A DNA stretch of 64,000 bases from Planctomycetota bacterium (GCA_022705325.1 JAKJER010000031.1:1-64000); one strand, 5' to 3'. Positions 42,771 to 51,767 are shown, counted from the stretch's first letter. A program made the numbers and translations. Notes: generated by a model from the letters alone, not told the origin.

Positions 42771-43738
42771 GACAGCGCACGAGAACGGCCTTTACTCTGG
42801 TTGAACTGCTGGTCGTAATCGCCATCCTGGCCCTGCTGTTGAGCATCCTGGTCCCCTCGCTGGGACGGGCGCGGGAGTTCGCCCGGGCGGCCTCGTGCGG
42901 TTCGAATCAGCACCAGATCGCGGCGGCCTGGAGCAGTTGCGCCGCCAACAACAAGGGCAGACCCCCGCTGGCGGCGGGCTGGTCCGGCTTCCTGATGCCC
43001 TACATCAACAGCCGCGACGTGTTCCTGTGCAAAGACGACGGCTCGCCTTCGCACGGTGCGGTCGACATGGCCAGCATCAAGGTCTACAGCGGCGGCAATT
43101 ACCTCCACGACATGCCGCTGATGGCCGACATGTACACCCGCGTGCTGTCCGAAGAGCAGTACCAGCAGTGGAAGAGCGGCGGATTCACTTCGAAAAACCC
43201 GCCGCCCGTCCAGTACGACCCGGGCGACAATCCCAACATCTTCTACTATGCCTTCGAGGACCTCCGCGGCGGCAGCATCGACTGGGACTTCGAGGACATC
43301 ATCATCCGCGTCGTCGAGCAGCCCGACGGCACGATCACCATCGAGCGGATCTGGGACGGGGCCGGCTACACCTTCCAGTTGTCCGACGGCATGACGCTCT
43401 ACAATCTGGAGGGCAGTTGGCAGGGCAAGACGTTCCCGCTCAAGGGCTACCGCTCCAGCTACGGCGTGAACACCCAGGCCACGCCGGCCACCCGGCGAGG
43501 CAAGGGACGGACGGTCCTCTCGCTGGACTACTGCAAGACCATCGCCAACGTCGTCGGCACCAATACCGACAACTGGAACCTGTACGTGATCGACGGGCAG
43601 TTGGCCTTCGCACGCCACAGCAACGGCATCAACGTCGCCTACATCGACGGCAGCGTCCAGCGGAAGACGCGCATCGAACTCGAACCGATCGTCGGAACGA
43701 CCATCGCCCGCGACCTCTGGGGCCTGGAAGTTCCGTAG
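42767..43738 (+). CDS. Prepilin-type N-terminal methylation protein
   Basis: 323-residue pseudopilin with the motif RTRTAFTLVELLVVIAILALLL right after a short basic leader; Phe is mature residue 1 and Glu is +5. The mature domain contains CGSNQHQIAAAWSSCAANNKG and the tail motif GINVAYIDGSVQRKTRIEL, typical of planctomycete pilin-like (DUF1559-related) proteins. The start ATG at 42767 follows AAGGAG and overlaps the stop of the HEAT-repeat gene. It is related in layout, not closely in sequence, to the protein at 28451. Assembly would need a prepilin peptidase encoded elsewhere. Confidence 0.9.
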   Translation: MRQRTRTAFTLVELLVVIAILALLLSILVPSLGRAREFARAASCGSNQHQIAAAWSSCAANNKGRPPLAAGWSGFLMPYINSRDVFLCKDDGSPSHGAVDMASIKVYSGGNYLHDMPLMADMYTRVLSEEQYQQWKSGGFTSKNPPPVQYDPGDNPNIFYYAFEDLRGGSIDWDFEDIIIRVVEQPDGTITIERIWDGAGYTFQLSDGMTLYNLEGSWQGKTFPLKGYRSSYGVNTQATPATRRGKGRTVLSLDYCKTIANVVGTNTDNWNLYVIDGQLAFARHSNGINVAYIDGSVQRKTRIELEPIVGTTIARDLWGLEVP

Positions 43739-43762
43739 CCCCTCGGCCCCGCGACAGCAAGT

Positions 43763-44416
43763 CTACGACCGGCCGTCCGGCAGGAATGGCCCCTGCGGCG
43801 TGGCCCCTTTCGCATCGCCGCCCGACCGCGAGGACGCCGGCAGGAACGAAAGCCCCAACGCAAGGATCACCGGCGGGATCGCATATCCGCCTCTGATCGC
43901 CCCGGCCAGGCCCCACCCGTCCGACAACAGGCCCGCCGTCACCAGGGCTGCGGGCAGCGCCGCCCAGAACAGGCCCAGCGAGGCCGCCACCCGTGCCCCA
44001 GTCACCTCCAGGCCCGCCATCCAGGCCGCCGAGGCGTAGTACAGGGGGATGATCATCAAGGCGGCGATGGAGATCAGGTCGCCCAGCCGCCGGTCCCAGG
44101 ACTTCTCGAAAAGCACCAGCCCCCCGCGATACAGGTTCGACAGGGCCAGTTCCACCAGGGCGACGCACAGGCAGGAGACCAGCACCAGCAGCAGGCCCAG
44201 CCAGAGCCGCCTCCTCAGGCCGATCGAGCGATTGACCGCCGCCGCCCAGAGCGACAGCAAGGCGATGGAGAAGGGGACGGACCAGTGGAAGTACCGCGCC
44301 CAGTGCGTGCCGGCGTGCCAGGCGACTTCCGCCCGCCACGCCGCAGTCGTCACCGCGGCCAGCAGGAACAGCAAGACCAGGCTGGTCTTTCGGCTCAATC
44401 TGCCTTCCGCAATCAC
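43763..44416 (-). CDS. Polytopic membrane protein of unknown function
   Basis: 217-residue protein with about five hydrophobic segments (LVLLFLLAAVTTAAWR, FHWSVPFSIALLSLWAAA, LWLGLLLVLVSCLCVALVEL, ISIAALMIIPLYYASAAW, GYAIPPVILALGLSFLP). It starts with GTG at 44416, overlapping the TGA of the upstream vWA gene (GTGA), so translation is coupled. No family recognised. It may be the membrane partner of the vWA protein. Confidence 0.72.
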   Translation of the reverse strand: MIAEGRLSRKTSLVLLFLLAAVTTAAWRAEVAWHAGTHWARYFHWSVPFSIALLSLWAAAVNRSIGLRRRLWLGLLLVLVSCLCVALVELALSNLYRGGLVLFEKSWDRRLGDLISIAALMIIPLYYASAAWMAGLEVTGARVAASLGLFWAALPAALVTAGLLSDGWGLAGAIRGGYAIPPVILALGLSFLPASSRSGGDAKGATPQGPFLPDGRS

Positions 44417-46407
44417 TGGGCCCGCGGGTCCTTTGGCCTCTCGTTCCCGTGCCCGCCGGGCTCTCTCCGCTCGGTGCGGGGCGGCGGAGGCTTGTACGGG
44501 TCGAAGTGCTCGCGATTCTCTTTCAGGGGCATCTGCACGTACTGGCACAGCACGGCCACGAACGGCTCGATCCGGTCGTGATACCCCTGGGCCAGGCACC
44601 CCTTGAGGACCTCGGAGAAGATGATCTGGTCGGGGCTCTCCTTGTCGATGGCCCGGGCGATGTCGGTGGAAGCCGGGCCCGGATTCCCGGAGAACGTCGC
44701 CTCCATGCTCTTTCCGTTGCCCCACTTGGCGATGTCGTCGAAGCTGGGCAGTTCGTCGGCCCCTTTAGGGGTGCGGACCTTGACGCCGTAGAACTTGGCT
44801 CCCGCCTTGGCGCACTGCTCGACCAGGGCCTGCACCTTGGGCAGGGTATCCTCGTGAGGCGGGGCGTCGCCGATGAGCACGACCGCCTTGTTGCCGCTCT
44901 TGGACCAGCCGATCTTGTTGACCGTCTCCTGCAAGGCCTCCAGGACCGCCTCGGGCAGGTCCGCGCCGCCCTTGGCGGTGGCGGTCTGAATCGACTTGGC
45001 CAGGTGGGCGGCGCTGCTGGTCATCGGGTAGACCTGCGTCACGTACTCGTCGCCGTGGTCGCGGTAGAACGTCACGCCGATCCGCGGCTCGGTGCTGATC
45101 AGGTCGAAGGCCCGCATCATCTTCATCACGTCGCTCTGGACCCAGCGCACCACGTGCCCCATCGAACCGGTGGAGTCCACCACGAAGGCCACGTCGATCG
45201 GGTCCAGGCGGAACTTCTCCAGTTCCAGGTCCCTTCGCCACTGCGGGTCCTTGGGGTCGCGGATGGTCTCGCCGGCCGGCAGCAGGGCGAAGTTGATGCT
45301 GAACTTCCGCAGGTCCTGGGTCTTGGTCGGCTCGAGGGTGGTCTCCTGGAGCCACTTGAACCACGCCTCCTGCGTGGCCCGCTGCATGACCCGCGAGCCC
45401 TTGTCCTTGAACTGCGTGCAGTACGGCACGCCCGCGCCCAGGTCGCTCAGGAGGAACTCGGCCCGGTAGAAGTCGTCCAGCTTGCCCATCGCCGAGATCA
45501 GCGCCTTGATCAGCCCCGGATGCTTCCAGCTCGTCACGCAGCTCCGCATCGCCTCCAGCGTGTGGATGTCGTAGGGGTCCAGCGAATTGGTCGCGCCGAA
45601 CAGGTGGCTGAACAGGTCCAGGTTCTGCTTGGTCGGGCCCTCGGACTCCATCAGGCGGATCACGTTGACCCGCAGGTCGCCGGCCAGCCAGCCCTTCTTG
45701 CACATGCTCACCGCCTGCTCGCGCCAGACCTTCTGGTACTCCGGCGGCAGGGTGTGGTAGCGGGCGGCCAGGGCTTCCCAGGCGAAGACGCAGACCATGA
45801 TGTCGCCCCGGCGCATGGACACCGGTTGGCGGGCGGGCGGCAGGGGGATTACTCCCGCGCCGCTGCGGGCGACGGCCGTCGCGTCCGCGGAGACCACCTT
45901 CGTCGGCGCCGGGCGAGGGATGTAGCGCCCGGTCAGCATCACGTGGAACAGCCGCTCGGTCACGCGCGGATCCTGGATGCGGGCCAGGCTCACCACCGCG
46001 AACGCCCGGACGATCCAGTTGTTGTACTGGAGATGCTTGTCGTACATCCGCAGGTAGAAGTCGAGGATCTGCTCGATCGCCCGATCCTGGCGGGTCATCG
46101 CCGCCCCCATCGTCAATCCGCCCGAGCCGGTCTTGCGATCGCCGACGTTCCCGCCCGAGCCCGGCGCCGGCTGCCACAGGGCGTCGTCCATCTTGACCTC
46201 GGGAGAGTTCAAGTCCTTCGGCGGCATGGGAGCAGGTGCGGGCTTGTCCGGCTCGTCCTTGGTGACGCGCTGCCGCGCTTCGTCGGAGGCTGTCTTGCCC
46301 CCGGCTGTCGCCCCAGCCGCCAGGACATTCGCCGCCAGCATCGCGACGGCCGCCACAACACCCACGGATCCCGCGAACCGACCAAACCGCTTTCCGGGCG
46401 TGCGCAT
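44413..46407 (-). CDS. Exported von Willebrand factor A domain protein
   Basis: 664-residue protein with N-terminal signal or anchor (MRTPGKRFGRFAGSVGVVAA, then VAMLAANVLAAG). A helical, HEAT-like region (about 80-340) precedes a vWA domain near 390-580 with VAFVVDSTGSMGHVV (MIDAS DxTGS), PRIGVTFYRDHGDEY and AVVLIGDAPPHED. The C-terminus is Pro/Arg/Glu-rich. vWA proteins bind partners through a metal ion and may organise envelope or stress complexes. AGGA precedes the ATG at 46407. It is coupled to the downstream membrane protein by a GTGA overlap. Confidence 0.88.
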   Translation of the reverse strand: MRTPGKRFGRFAGSVGVVAAVAMLAANVLAAGATAGGKTASDEARQRVTKDEPDKPAPAPMPPKDLNSPEVKMDDALWQPAPGSGGNVGDRKTGSGGLTMGAAMTRQDRAIEQILDFYLRMYDKHLQYNNWIVRAFAVVSLARIQDPRVTERLFHVMLTGRYIPRPAPTKVVSADATAVARSGAGVIPLPPARQPVSMRRGDIMVCVFAWEALAARYHTLPPEYQKVWREQAVSMCKKGWLAGDLRVNVIRLMESEGPTKQNLDLFSHLFGATNSLDPYDIHTLEAMRSCVTSWKHPGLIKALISAMGKLDDFYRAEFLLSDLGAGVPYCTQFKDKGSRVMQRATQEAWFKWLQETTLEPTKTQDLRKFSINFALLPAGETIRDPKDPQWRRDLELEKFRLDPIDVAFVVDSTGSMGHVVRWVQSDVMKMMRAFDLISTEPRIGVTFYRDHGDEYVTQVYPMTSSAAHLAKSIQTATAKGGADLPEAVLEALQETVNKIGWSKSGNKAVVLIGDAPPHEDTLPKVQALVEQCAKAGAKFYGVKVRTPKGADELPSFDDIAKWGNGKSMEATFSGNPGPASTDIARAIDKESPDQIIFSEVLKGCLAQGYHDRIEPFVAVLCQYVQMPLKENREHFDPYKPPPPRTERREPGGHGNERPKDPRAQ

Positions 46408-46598
46408 GAGGAGGTTCCTTTCCAACCTGGTAGTGTACACGCTTTGTCAATCCCCGCCAAGCGTCGGCAAGCCAAAAATGTCGCCTCACGGCGCCGCTGC
46501 GAGCGTCCCCTGTAACTGGGGCATTATCCAAAAACCGTCCGCGCCGCGTGGCGACTGGACGCCCCGAACGCTTCGCGGTACTCTAGCAGTCAGCAGCC

Positions 46599-47477
46599 AT
46601 GGACCCCACGCGAACAGATCGTCCCCGGCGGCGATGGCTGAGGCTGCTGGGCAGAGTGGCGGGGCGACTGGCCCGCCAACCGCGGCGGACCGCCGACCTC
46701 GTGCGGGCCAGCTACGACCGCCTGGCCGACGGCTACGACGCCGCGTGGACCCACCACATGCGCGGGCGGACGGTGGAGATGCTCGACCGCCTCGCCCCCC
46801 CCGCCGGCGCCGACTGCATCGACCTGACCACGGGCACGGGGTTCGTCGCGGGCGAGCTTCAGCGCCGCGCCGGCGGGCTGGTCGTCGGCGTCGACGCGTC
46901 GGACGCCATGATCCGTGTCGCCCGCCGGACCTGCCCCCCCTGCCACTTCATCTGCGAGGACGCGTTGGACTACCTCCGCCGACGCCCCCCCGCCTCCGCC
47001 GACGTCATCACCTGCGCATGGGGACTGGGCTACACCCGACCGGCGCTCGTGCTGGCCCAGGCGGCCCGCGTGCTGAGGCCGGGCGGGCGGATCGGCATCA
47101 TCGACAACGCCCTGACCAGCCTGGCCGAGGTGCTGTGGGTCAGCCTCCAGGCCTTCGCCGAACGCCCCCAGGCCCTGCGACACGTGATGAGGGTGCGCTT
47201 TCTGCCCCACTCGCTGGCGCTGGCGACGCTGATGCGCCTGAGCGGGCTCGGCGTGTCGGCCCGCTGGGACGCCAGCCAGTCGTACCAGGCGGGCGACGGG
47301 CGGGCGACGCTCGAGCGGCTCCTGAGCACGGGGGCGGCGGCGGGCTTCGAGTTCGCCGCCCGCGAGGAAGACCGCGAGGCGATCTTCGCGCGCTTCGTCG
47401 AGTTGATCGACCAGCGCAACGAGCCGTTCACCGTGACGCACCGCTACCTGGCGGCCGTCGGGGTGCGGGCATGCTGA
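46599..47477 (+). CDS. Class I SAM-dependent methyltransferase
   Basis: 292-residue methyltransferase. An N-terminal basic helix is followed by the Rossmann domain: YDRLADGYDAAWTHHM, CIDLTTGTGFVAGEL (motif I), VVGVDASDAMIRVAR (motif II), ADVITCAWGLGYTRPALVLA, and VLRPGGRIGIIDNAL (post-II/III). The pattern is close to UbiE/MenG-type C-methyltransferases. The next gene is a UbiA prenyltransferase whose ATG overlaps this stop codon, so the two probably prenylate and methylate the same aromatic or lipid substrate, a quinone-like product being one possibility. A weak TGGACG/TACTCT promoter lies at 46556-46584. Confidence 0.88.
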   Translation: MDPTRTDRPRRRWLRLLGRVAGRLARQPRRTADLVRASYDRLADGYDAAWTHHMRGRTVEMLDRLAPPAGADCIDLTTGTGFVAGELQRRAGGLVVGVDASDAMIRVARRTCPPCHFICEDALDYLRRRPPASADVITCAWGLGYTRPALVLAQAARVLRPGGRIGIIDNALTSLAEVLWVSLQAFAERPQALRHVMRVRFLPHSLALATLMRLSGLGVSARWDASQSYQAGDGRATLERLLSTGAAAGFEFAAREEDREAIFARFVELIDQRNEPFTVTHRYLAAVGVRAC

Positions 47478-48484
47478 GGAGGGCGAAGGCATCGTGGCAC
47501 GGGCGTCTCGCCCGTGCGTTCCAGGGGCCTCCGGCCCCTGGCGAAGACGCGGGCCCCGAAGCAGGCCCGGGACGGGCCTGCGACGCACGGGCAGGATGCC
47601 CGTGCCACGCGGCGGGGCGTCATTGCCTGGAGTGGCTTCGCCTGTGCAGGCTCTACTACAGCGTGCCGATGGCGCTGACGTTCTGGCTGACGGTGGCGTA
47701 CGCGGGGGGCGTGGAGTCGGCGGGCACAGTCTCCGCAGCGGCGGCGACGGCGGCGATGGCGGCCGTGATCGCCGGAGCGTATGCCCTGAACGACGCGCGC
47801 GACCGGGCCGTGGACCAGCGAAACGCTCCCCGCCGGCCCGTCGCGGCGGGCCGGGTTTCGCCGGTCGCCGCGGCGGCGGGAGGACTGCTGCTGATGGCGG
47901 GCGGGCTGGCCGGGGCGGCCGTCTGGGCCAGGTGGGCGTTCGCCGCCTCCCTGGCGGGTCTGGCCGGGGCCCTGGTCGTCTACGATCTGACCTCCAAGCG
48001 GCTGGGCCCGCTGAAGCAGGCAGCGGTGGCGGCGCTGATGACGGCGATCTATCCGCTGGCACTGGCCCAGGCCGGGCGGCTGGCGGGCCCGCGGGCGGCA
48101 AGCCTGGCGGCGTTTCCCGTCTGGATGTTCCTGACGGCCTGGGGCTACGAGTTGCTCAAGGACATTCGCGATGCGTCGGGCGACCTGAGGGCCGCGCCGG
48201 ACGACAGTGGCGCCGCCCGCTTCGCCGCGACCCTGCTGCGGGACGCTTCGCGGTGGCGAACGATCGCGGGGGCGGCTATCCTGGTGGGGGCGGCTGCGCT
48301 GGCCCCGCCGGCGTGGCTGGGTTGCGGATGGCTGTACGCGGCGATGCTTCCCCTGCCGCTGGCGGCTGCGGGAGGAGCGGCCTGGACCGCCTGTCGCAAC
48401 GAGCGCGGGGCGCTGGTCTGGGTGTACGTGGAGTGCGTCGGCGTGGGGCTGGCGGCCACGGCTGACCTGCTGCTGCGTTCGTAG
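47471..48484 (+). CDS. UbiA-family prenyltransferase with repeat-derived N-terminus
   Basis: 337-residue integral membrane prenyltransferase. Both Asp-rich motifs are present: ALNDARDRAVDQRNAP (NDxxDxxxD) and ELLKDIRDASGD. Eight or so membrane helices follow, starting at about residue 60 (WLRLCRLYYSVPMALTFWL, the usual family N-terminus). Codons 8-46 are encoded by an array of four hairpins (47494-47608), so the first 50 residues are probably an accreted repeat. No other start lies before the family N-terminus. It overlaps the methyltransferase stop by 7 nt. The prenyl acceptor is unknown. Confidence 0.88.
   Translation: MLRRAKASWHGRLARAFQGPPAPGEDAGPEAGPGRACDARAGCPCHAAGRHCLEWLRLCRLYYSVPMALTFWLTVAYAGGVESAGTVSAAAATAAMAAVIAGAYALNDARDRAVDQRNAPRRPVAAGRVSPVAAAAGGLLLMAGGLAGAAVWARWAFAASLAGLAGALVVYDLTSKRLGPLKQAAVAALMTAIYPLALAQAGRLAGPRAASLAAFPVWMFLTAWGYELLKDIRDASGDLRAAPDDSGAARFAATLLRDASRWRTIAGAAILVGAAALAPPAWLGCGWLYAAMLPLPLAAAGGAAWTACRNERGALVWVYVECVGVGLAATADLLLRS
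47494..47608. repeat. Array of four 8-9-bp hairpins with 3-nt loops
   Basis: GCACGGGCG-TCT-CGCCCGTGC (47497-47517), CCAGGGGCC-TCC-GGCCCCTGG (47521-47541), CAGGCCCG-GGA-CGGGCCTG (47562-47580) and GCACGGGCA-GGA-TGCCCGTGC (47585-47605). The outer sequence GTGGCACGGGC (47494) also pairs with GCCCGTGCCAC (to 47608). All lie inside the UbiA-like reading frame. Confidence 0.85.
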
Positions 48485-48488
48485 CGCC

Positions 48489-48511
48489 GCCTGCCTGCCG
48501 GCAGGCAGGCC
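48489..48511. repeat. CCGGCAG palindromic repeat after the UbiA-like gene
   Basis: Copy 2 of the element seen after proA: palindrome GCCTGCCTGCC/GGCAGGCAGGC beginning 5 nt after the stop codon. It could fold as a 3' hairpin but has no T-run. Confidence 0.6.
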
Positions 48512-48553
48512 GCGAGGCGGTCGCCGCGAACTGGCCGCGGGCTAGGATATAGA

Positions 48554-49231
48554 GTGGCGGAGAAGGTTGTGAAATCCTCGGTCTCCCAGTGGCGGTACGG
48601 TCCGGCGGCCGCCCTGGCCTGCTGCATCTGGATGGGCGCGGGAACGATCCTGGGCGCGTTCTCGCCCCTGCTGTACCCGCGCTATCAGAGCCTGAACGAC
48701 GAGGCGATGTTCCTGGGCGCGCTGGGCGGGCTGCTGGGCGGGATCGCCTGGTCCATCCACATGGTCCGCCGCTCGCTCCGCCGGCGCGCCGGCGGCAGCA
48801 CCGTCGCCGCCGGGGCCTGGCTGGGGCTGGGCGTCCTGTCCTTCTACGGACTGCTGCTCCAGGCGGGCGTGGCGATCCTGCTGGAGAGCGATCCCTACGT
48901 CGCCCTTCCGCGGGCCGCCGTCGCCGTCGGCGCGTTCGCCGCGCCGGTGGGCTTTCTGATGGGCCTGATCCTGGGATGGATGTGGGCGGCGGTCGATGCC
49001 ACCCGCCAGGACGAGCCGGCCCGCCGGACCGCGAGCGACTCCTCGACAGCCCAGACGTCCGATCGCGAACGGGCCGCCCTGCTCGCGGCCGAGGAGCGAC
49101 TGGAACGCTATCGCTCGTTGCTCAGGCCGCCCGAGCCGTCGGCCTTCGACCTCCACGGCGAACTGGACTTCCACCAGGACGACGAAGCGGGCGAAGGTGA
49201 CCAGGAACCCCCCGACGACGGCCAGTCGTGA
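48554..49231 (+). CDS. Membrane protein of unknown function
   Basis: 225-residue protein with four hydrophobic segments (AAALACCIWMGAGTILGAF, AMFLGALGGLLGGIAWSIH, AAGAWLGLGVLSFYGLLLQ, AAVAVGAFAAPVGFLMGLIL) and a long acidic C-terminal tail predicted to be cytoplasmic (DRERAALLAAEERLERYRSL onward). It starts with GTG at 48554 behind AGGA. No family recognised. It is 69 nt after the UbiA-like gene, so co-transcription is possible. Confidence 0.7.
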   Translation: MAEKVVKSSVSQWRYGPAAALACCIWMGAGTILGAFSPLLYPRYQSLNDEAMFLGALGGLLGGIAWSIHMVRRSLRRRAGGSTVAAGAWLGLGVLSFYGLLLQAGVAILLESDPYVALPRAAVAVGAFAAPVGFLMGLILGWMWAAVDATRQDEPARRTASDSSTAQTSDRERAALLAAEERLERYRSLLRPPEPSAFDLHGELDFHQDDEAGEGDQEPPDDGQS

Positions 49232-49405
49232 TTCTGAATAATCGACCCGTCCGGCGCGAGCGGATCGACAATCGCGAATCCTGCGGTCTTGCCTCCGCCG
49301 CCGTTTGCAGATTTAATCTCATCAGGAATCCGTGGCTGTCAGTGTCTGCCCAAGCCGCAGCCCCGCCTCGCCGCATCGGGGCACAACCTGAAAGGACCCG
49401 TCAAC

Positions 49406-50371
49406 ATGGCCAAGACCATCAACTTCCTGACCACCTACAAGGGCTCGCTGCTGGAGAACTTCTACCCGGCCGGGTGGAACTTCAAGAAGATCGACCGCTG
49501 CTGCGGCCTGGGCCCCAAGGCCCTGCTCAAACCGGCGAAGTTCTGGAACAAGGGCTTCAAGCCCGTGCCGGTGAAGGACGTAGCCGAGATGGACCGCCGC
49601 ATGGGCGAGGCCATCGCCGACCAGATCGAACAGGCTGCCCGCAAGGGCCATGAGCTGGCGCTGATCCTGCCGGTCGGGCCGATGGGCATGTACGCCCACG
49701 TGGTGCGGCGCCTCAAGGCCAGCCGGACCACGTGCGGCCACGTGACCACCTTCAACATGGACGAGTGGTCCGACCCCAAGGGCAACACGATGCCCGGCGA
49801 CGTGCCGGGCGGGTTCGAGCACGCCATGGGCGAGGCCCTGTTCGGCCCGCTGGGCAAGTTCACCGTGCCGGCCGCCCAGCGGAACTTCGCCACGCGAAAG
49901 AACCTGCCCACCTACGCCGGCAAGATCGCGGCCATCCGCAGCCGCGGAGGCAAGCTGGTCACCGTGTACGGGATCGGGCGGGCCTGCCACATCGCCTTCT
50001 GGGAGCCGCAGATCGCCGCGGAGTACGACAGCGACGACGCCTGGCGGGCCCAGACCCACCGCCTGGGCCAGGCCCTCCACCCGCTCACCATCGAGCAGAA
50101 CGCCCTGCACAGCTTCTCCAGCCGCTTCACGCTCATCCCGTGCTACGCCAACACCATCGGCCCGGGCCTGTTCCTCCAGAGCGACTTCTGCATCGGCGGG
50201 GCCGACGGCGCCTACCCCGACCGCGGGGCCATGTGGCAGGGCATGAGCCTGTGCGTGACGCTCCAGCACGGCCCCAGCCGGTGGATCACGTCAAGCTGGA
50301 TGCCCACCCGACCCGGGCGCCTGTTCTTCATGAAGCAGCTCGCCGGCCCGCTCCTGCCCGACGCGCACTGA
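49406..50371 (+). CDS. Glucosamine-6-phosphate deaminase-like (NagB fold) protein
   Basis: 321-residue protein of the NagB/isomerase superfamily. LALILPVGPMGMYAHVVRRL corresponds to the NagB phosphate loop, and VTTFNMDEWSDPKGN to the catalytic VTFNMDEY motif; GIGRACHIAFWEP is the later GIGxxGHIAFNEP-like motif. It lacks some canonical residues (Cys in place of Gly in GIGxxG) and has extra segments, so it may act on another amino sugar phosphate or be an isomerase relative. AAAGGA precedes the ATG. It is transcribed alone. Confidence 0.85.
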   Translation: MAKTINFLTTYKGSLLENFYPAGWNFKKIDRCCGLGPKALLKPAKFWNKGFKPVPVKDVAEMDRRMGEAIADQIEQAARKGHELALILPVGPMGMYAHVVRRLKASRTTCGHVTTFNMDEWSDPKGNTMPGDVPGGFEHAMGEALFGPLGKFTVPAAQRNFATRKNLPTYAGKIAAIRSRGGKLVTVYGIGRACHIAFWEPQIAAEYDSDDAWRAQTHRLGQALHPLTIEQNALHSFSSRFTLIPCYANTIGPGLFLQSDFCIGGADGAYPDRGAMWQGMSLCVTLQHGPSRWITSSWMPTRPGRLFFMKQLAGPLLPDAH

Positions 50372-50391
50372 CCTGCCCGCCGGCAGACAGG
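50372..50391. repeat. CCGGCAG palindromic repeat after the NagB-like gene
   Basis: Copy 3: ACCTGCCCGCCGGCAGACAG immediately after the stop, followed by CCGGATTGCGGAA as in copy 1 (26926). The repeated downstream sequence shows the copies share a common origin. Confidence 0.6.
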
Positions 50392-50410
50392 TTCCGGATT
50401 GCGGAATGAC

Positions 50411-50447
50411 GACCAGACGCAGAGACACAGAGGCACAGAGAGAATAA
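50411..50447. repeat. Low-complexity CAGAGACACAGAGGCACAGAGA-type array
   Basis: Degenerate tandem of GACACAGAG/GCACAGAGAG units in the spacer before the HAD gene. No reading frame. Confidence 0.55.
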
Positions 50448-50508
50448 GAGAAGAATCAAGCGACTATCAGGAGCTCTGCACCGATGACGCTCGCGGCTTC
50501 GCGGAGGG

Positions 50509-51123
50509 CTACCGGTCTTTCTCAAGCAGTTCCGCCAACTCCGCGAACGACCCCACAGTCGGGAACTCTTCGCCGCCCGTCCGGCCGGCGGGACAGAACT
50601 GGATGACGCCCAGGCCCAGCTCGGCGGCCGGGCGAAGGTTGACCGCACGGTCGTCCACGAAGACGCACTCGCCGGCGGGCCGGCCGATGCGATCCAGGAG
50701 CATCTGGAAGACCCGCGGGTCGGGCTTGCGGATGCCGATCTCGCCGCTGGCCAGGAAGCCGGCGAAATACTCCGCCAGGTCGTTGCGCTCGCGCAGCCGG
50801 CGCGACCATCGCTCCAGATCGTTGGACAACCCCCACAGCGAGGCTACCCGCTCGGGCGGGCAACGGATGAATTCCGCGGCCCCGTCGCTCAGGCGATAGC
50901 GGGCGAGGTACTCTTCTTCCAGGTCGGCGGAGAGATCCACGCCGCGCCAAAAGTCGTCCGCGCTGATCTGCCCCAGGCTGGCGGGGACGTAGAACCGGCG
51001 GACCTTGTCCAGGTTGCTCTGCCCGCCCTTGTCGCGGAGGAACGGCACGAGCAGCTCGCCGACGTCGTCGCCGCAGGAATAGATGACGCCCATGGCGTCG
51101 AGGATGAGGGCGATGTCGCTCAT
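50509..51123 (-). CDS. HAD-like hydrolase
   Basis: 204-residue HAD-superfamily phosphatase-like protein. Motif I is ALILDAMGVIYS (nucleophile Asp; the +2 acid is Met, as in several HAD subgroups), motif II near SLWGLSNDLERW, motif III lysine in GEIGIRKPDPRVFQ and motif IV CVFVDDRAVNLRPA. The cap is inserted after motif I. Substrate unknown. Its ATG at 51123 overlaps the trmB stop (ATGA), so the two are co-translated. The frame continues open to 52383, but only this part is real. Confidence 0.9.
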   Translation of the reverse strand: MSDIALILDAMGVIYSCGDDVGELLVPFLRDKGGQSNLDKVRRFYVPASLGQISADDFWRGVDLSADLEEEYLARYRLSDGAAEFIRCPPERVASLWGLSNDLERWSRRLRERNDLAEYFAGFLASGEIGIRKPDPRVFQMLLDRIGRPAGECVFVDDRAVNLRPAAELGLGVIQFCPAGRTGGEEFPTVGSFAELAELLEKDR

Positions 51124-51767
51124 GTGATCCGCATCCTGGCGGCGGAGTAGAAGGGTCGGCCCTGGGCGATGTACTTGCGTTCGAAGTTGGTGCCCACGAG
51201 TTCTCCGGACGTGTCGGCCATGCGGGGCATGGGCACGCGGGCCCAGCCGGCGGCGTGGGCCAGGACGGACTGTATCTGCTCGAAGTAGCCGCGGTGGTCG
51301 GTGACGATGATGAGCTGCCCGCCGAGCTTGAGGGCCCGTCTGGCGTGCTCGACGAAGGGCGGCTGGACGAGCCGGCGGCGGTGGTGGCGGGCCTTGGGCC
51401 AGGGGTCGGGAAAGTACACGTGCACCCGCCACAGCGACTGCGGGGCCAGGTGGGTGCGGAAGATCTCGCCCGCGTCGGTCCGCAACATGCGGACGTTGGC
51501 CAGGCCGGCACGGCGGAAGCGGTCGGCGGCGTAGATGGCGTAGGCCCGGGCCCACTCGATGCCCAGGAAGTTCAGGTGCGGGTTGGCGGCGGCGCGGGCC
51601 AGCAGGAACGTGCCCTTGCCCGTGCCGATCTCGATCTCCACCGGGGCGGCGTTGCCGAACATCGCCGCGAAATCCATCACGCCCGAGACGGACTCCTCGT
51701 CCAGCAGGATCTGGCCGGTCTCCAACTCCCGCCCGTGACCCAGATGTTTGGGTGAACCCGATCGCAT
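51120..51767 (-). CDS. trmB: tRNA (guanine-N7-)-methyltransferase
   Basis: Methylates G46 in tRNA; 215 residues. Motif I is VEIEIGTGKGTFLLARA, then FLGIEWARAYAIYAADR, and the diagnostic VYFPDPWPKARHHRRRLVQP with the conserved PDPWPK. GTNFERKYIAQGRPFY near the C-terminus is the tRNA-binding region. The length is normal for the family. The start ATG at 51767 has no strong ribosome binding site. It is translationally coupled to the HAD gene downstream. GGGAATAGGGA-type repeats begin directly upstream. Confidence 0.95.
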   Translation of the reverse strand: MRSGSPKHLGHGRELETGQILLDEESVSGVMDFAAMFGNAAPVEIEIGTGKGTFLLARAAANPHLNFLGIEWARAYAIYAADRFRRAGLANVRMLRTDAGEIFRTHLAPQSLWRVHVYFPDPWPKARHHRRRLVQPPFVEHARRALKLGGQLIIVTDHRGYFEQIQSVLAHAAGWARVPMPRMADTSGELVGTNFERKYIAQGRPFYSAARMRIT

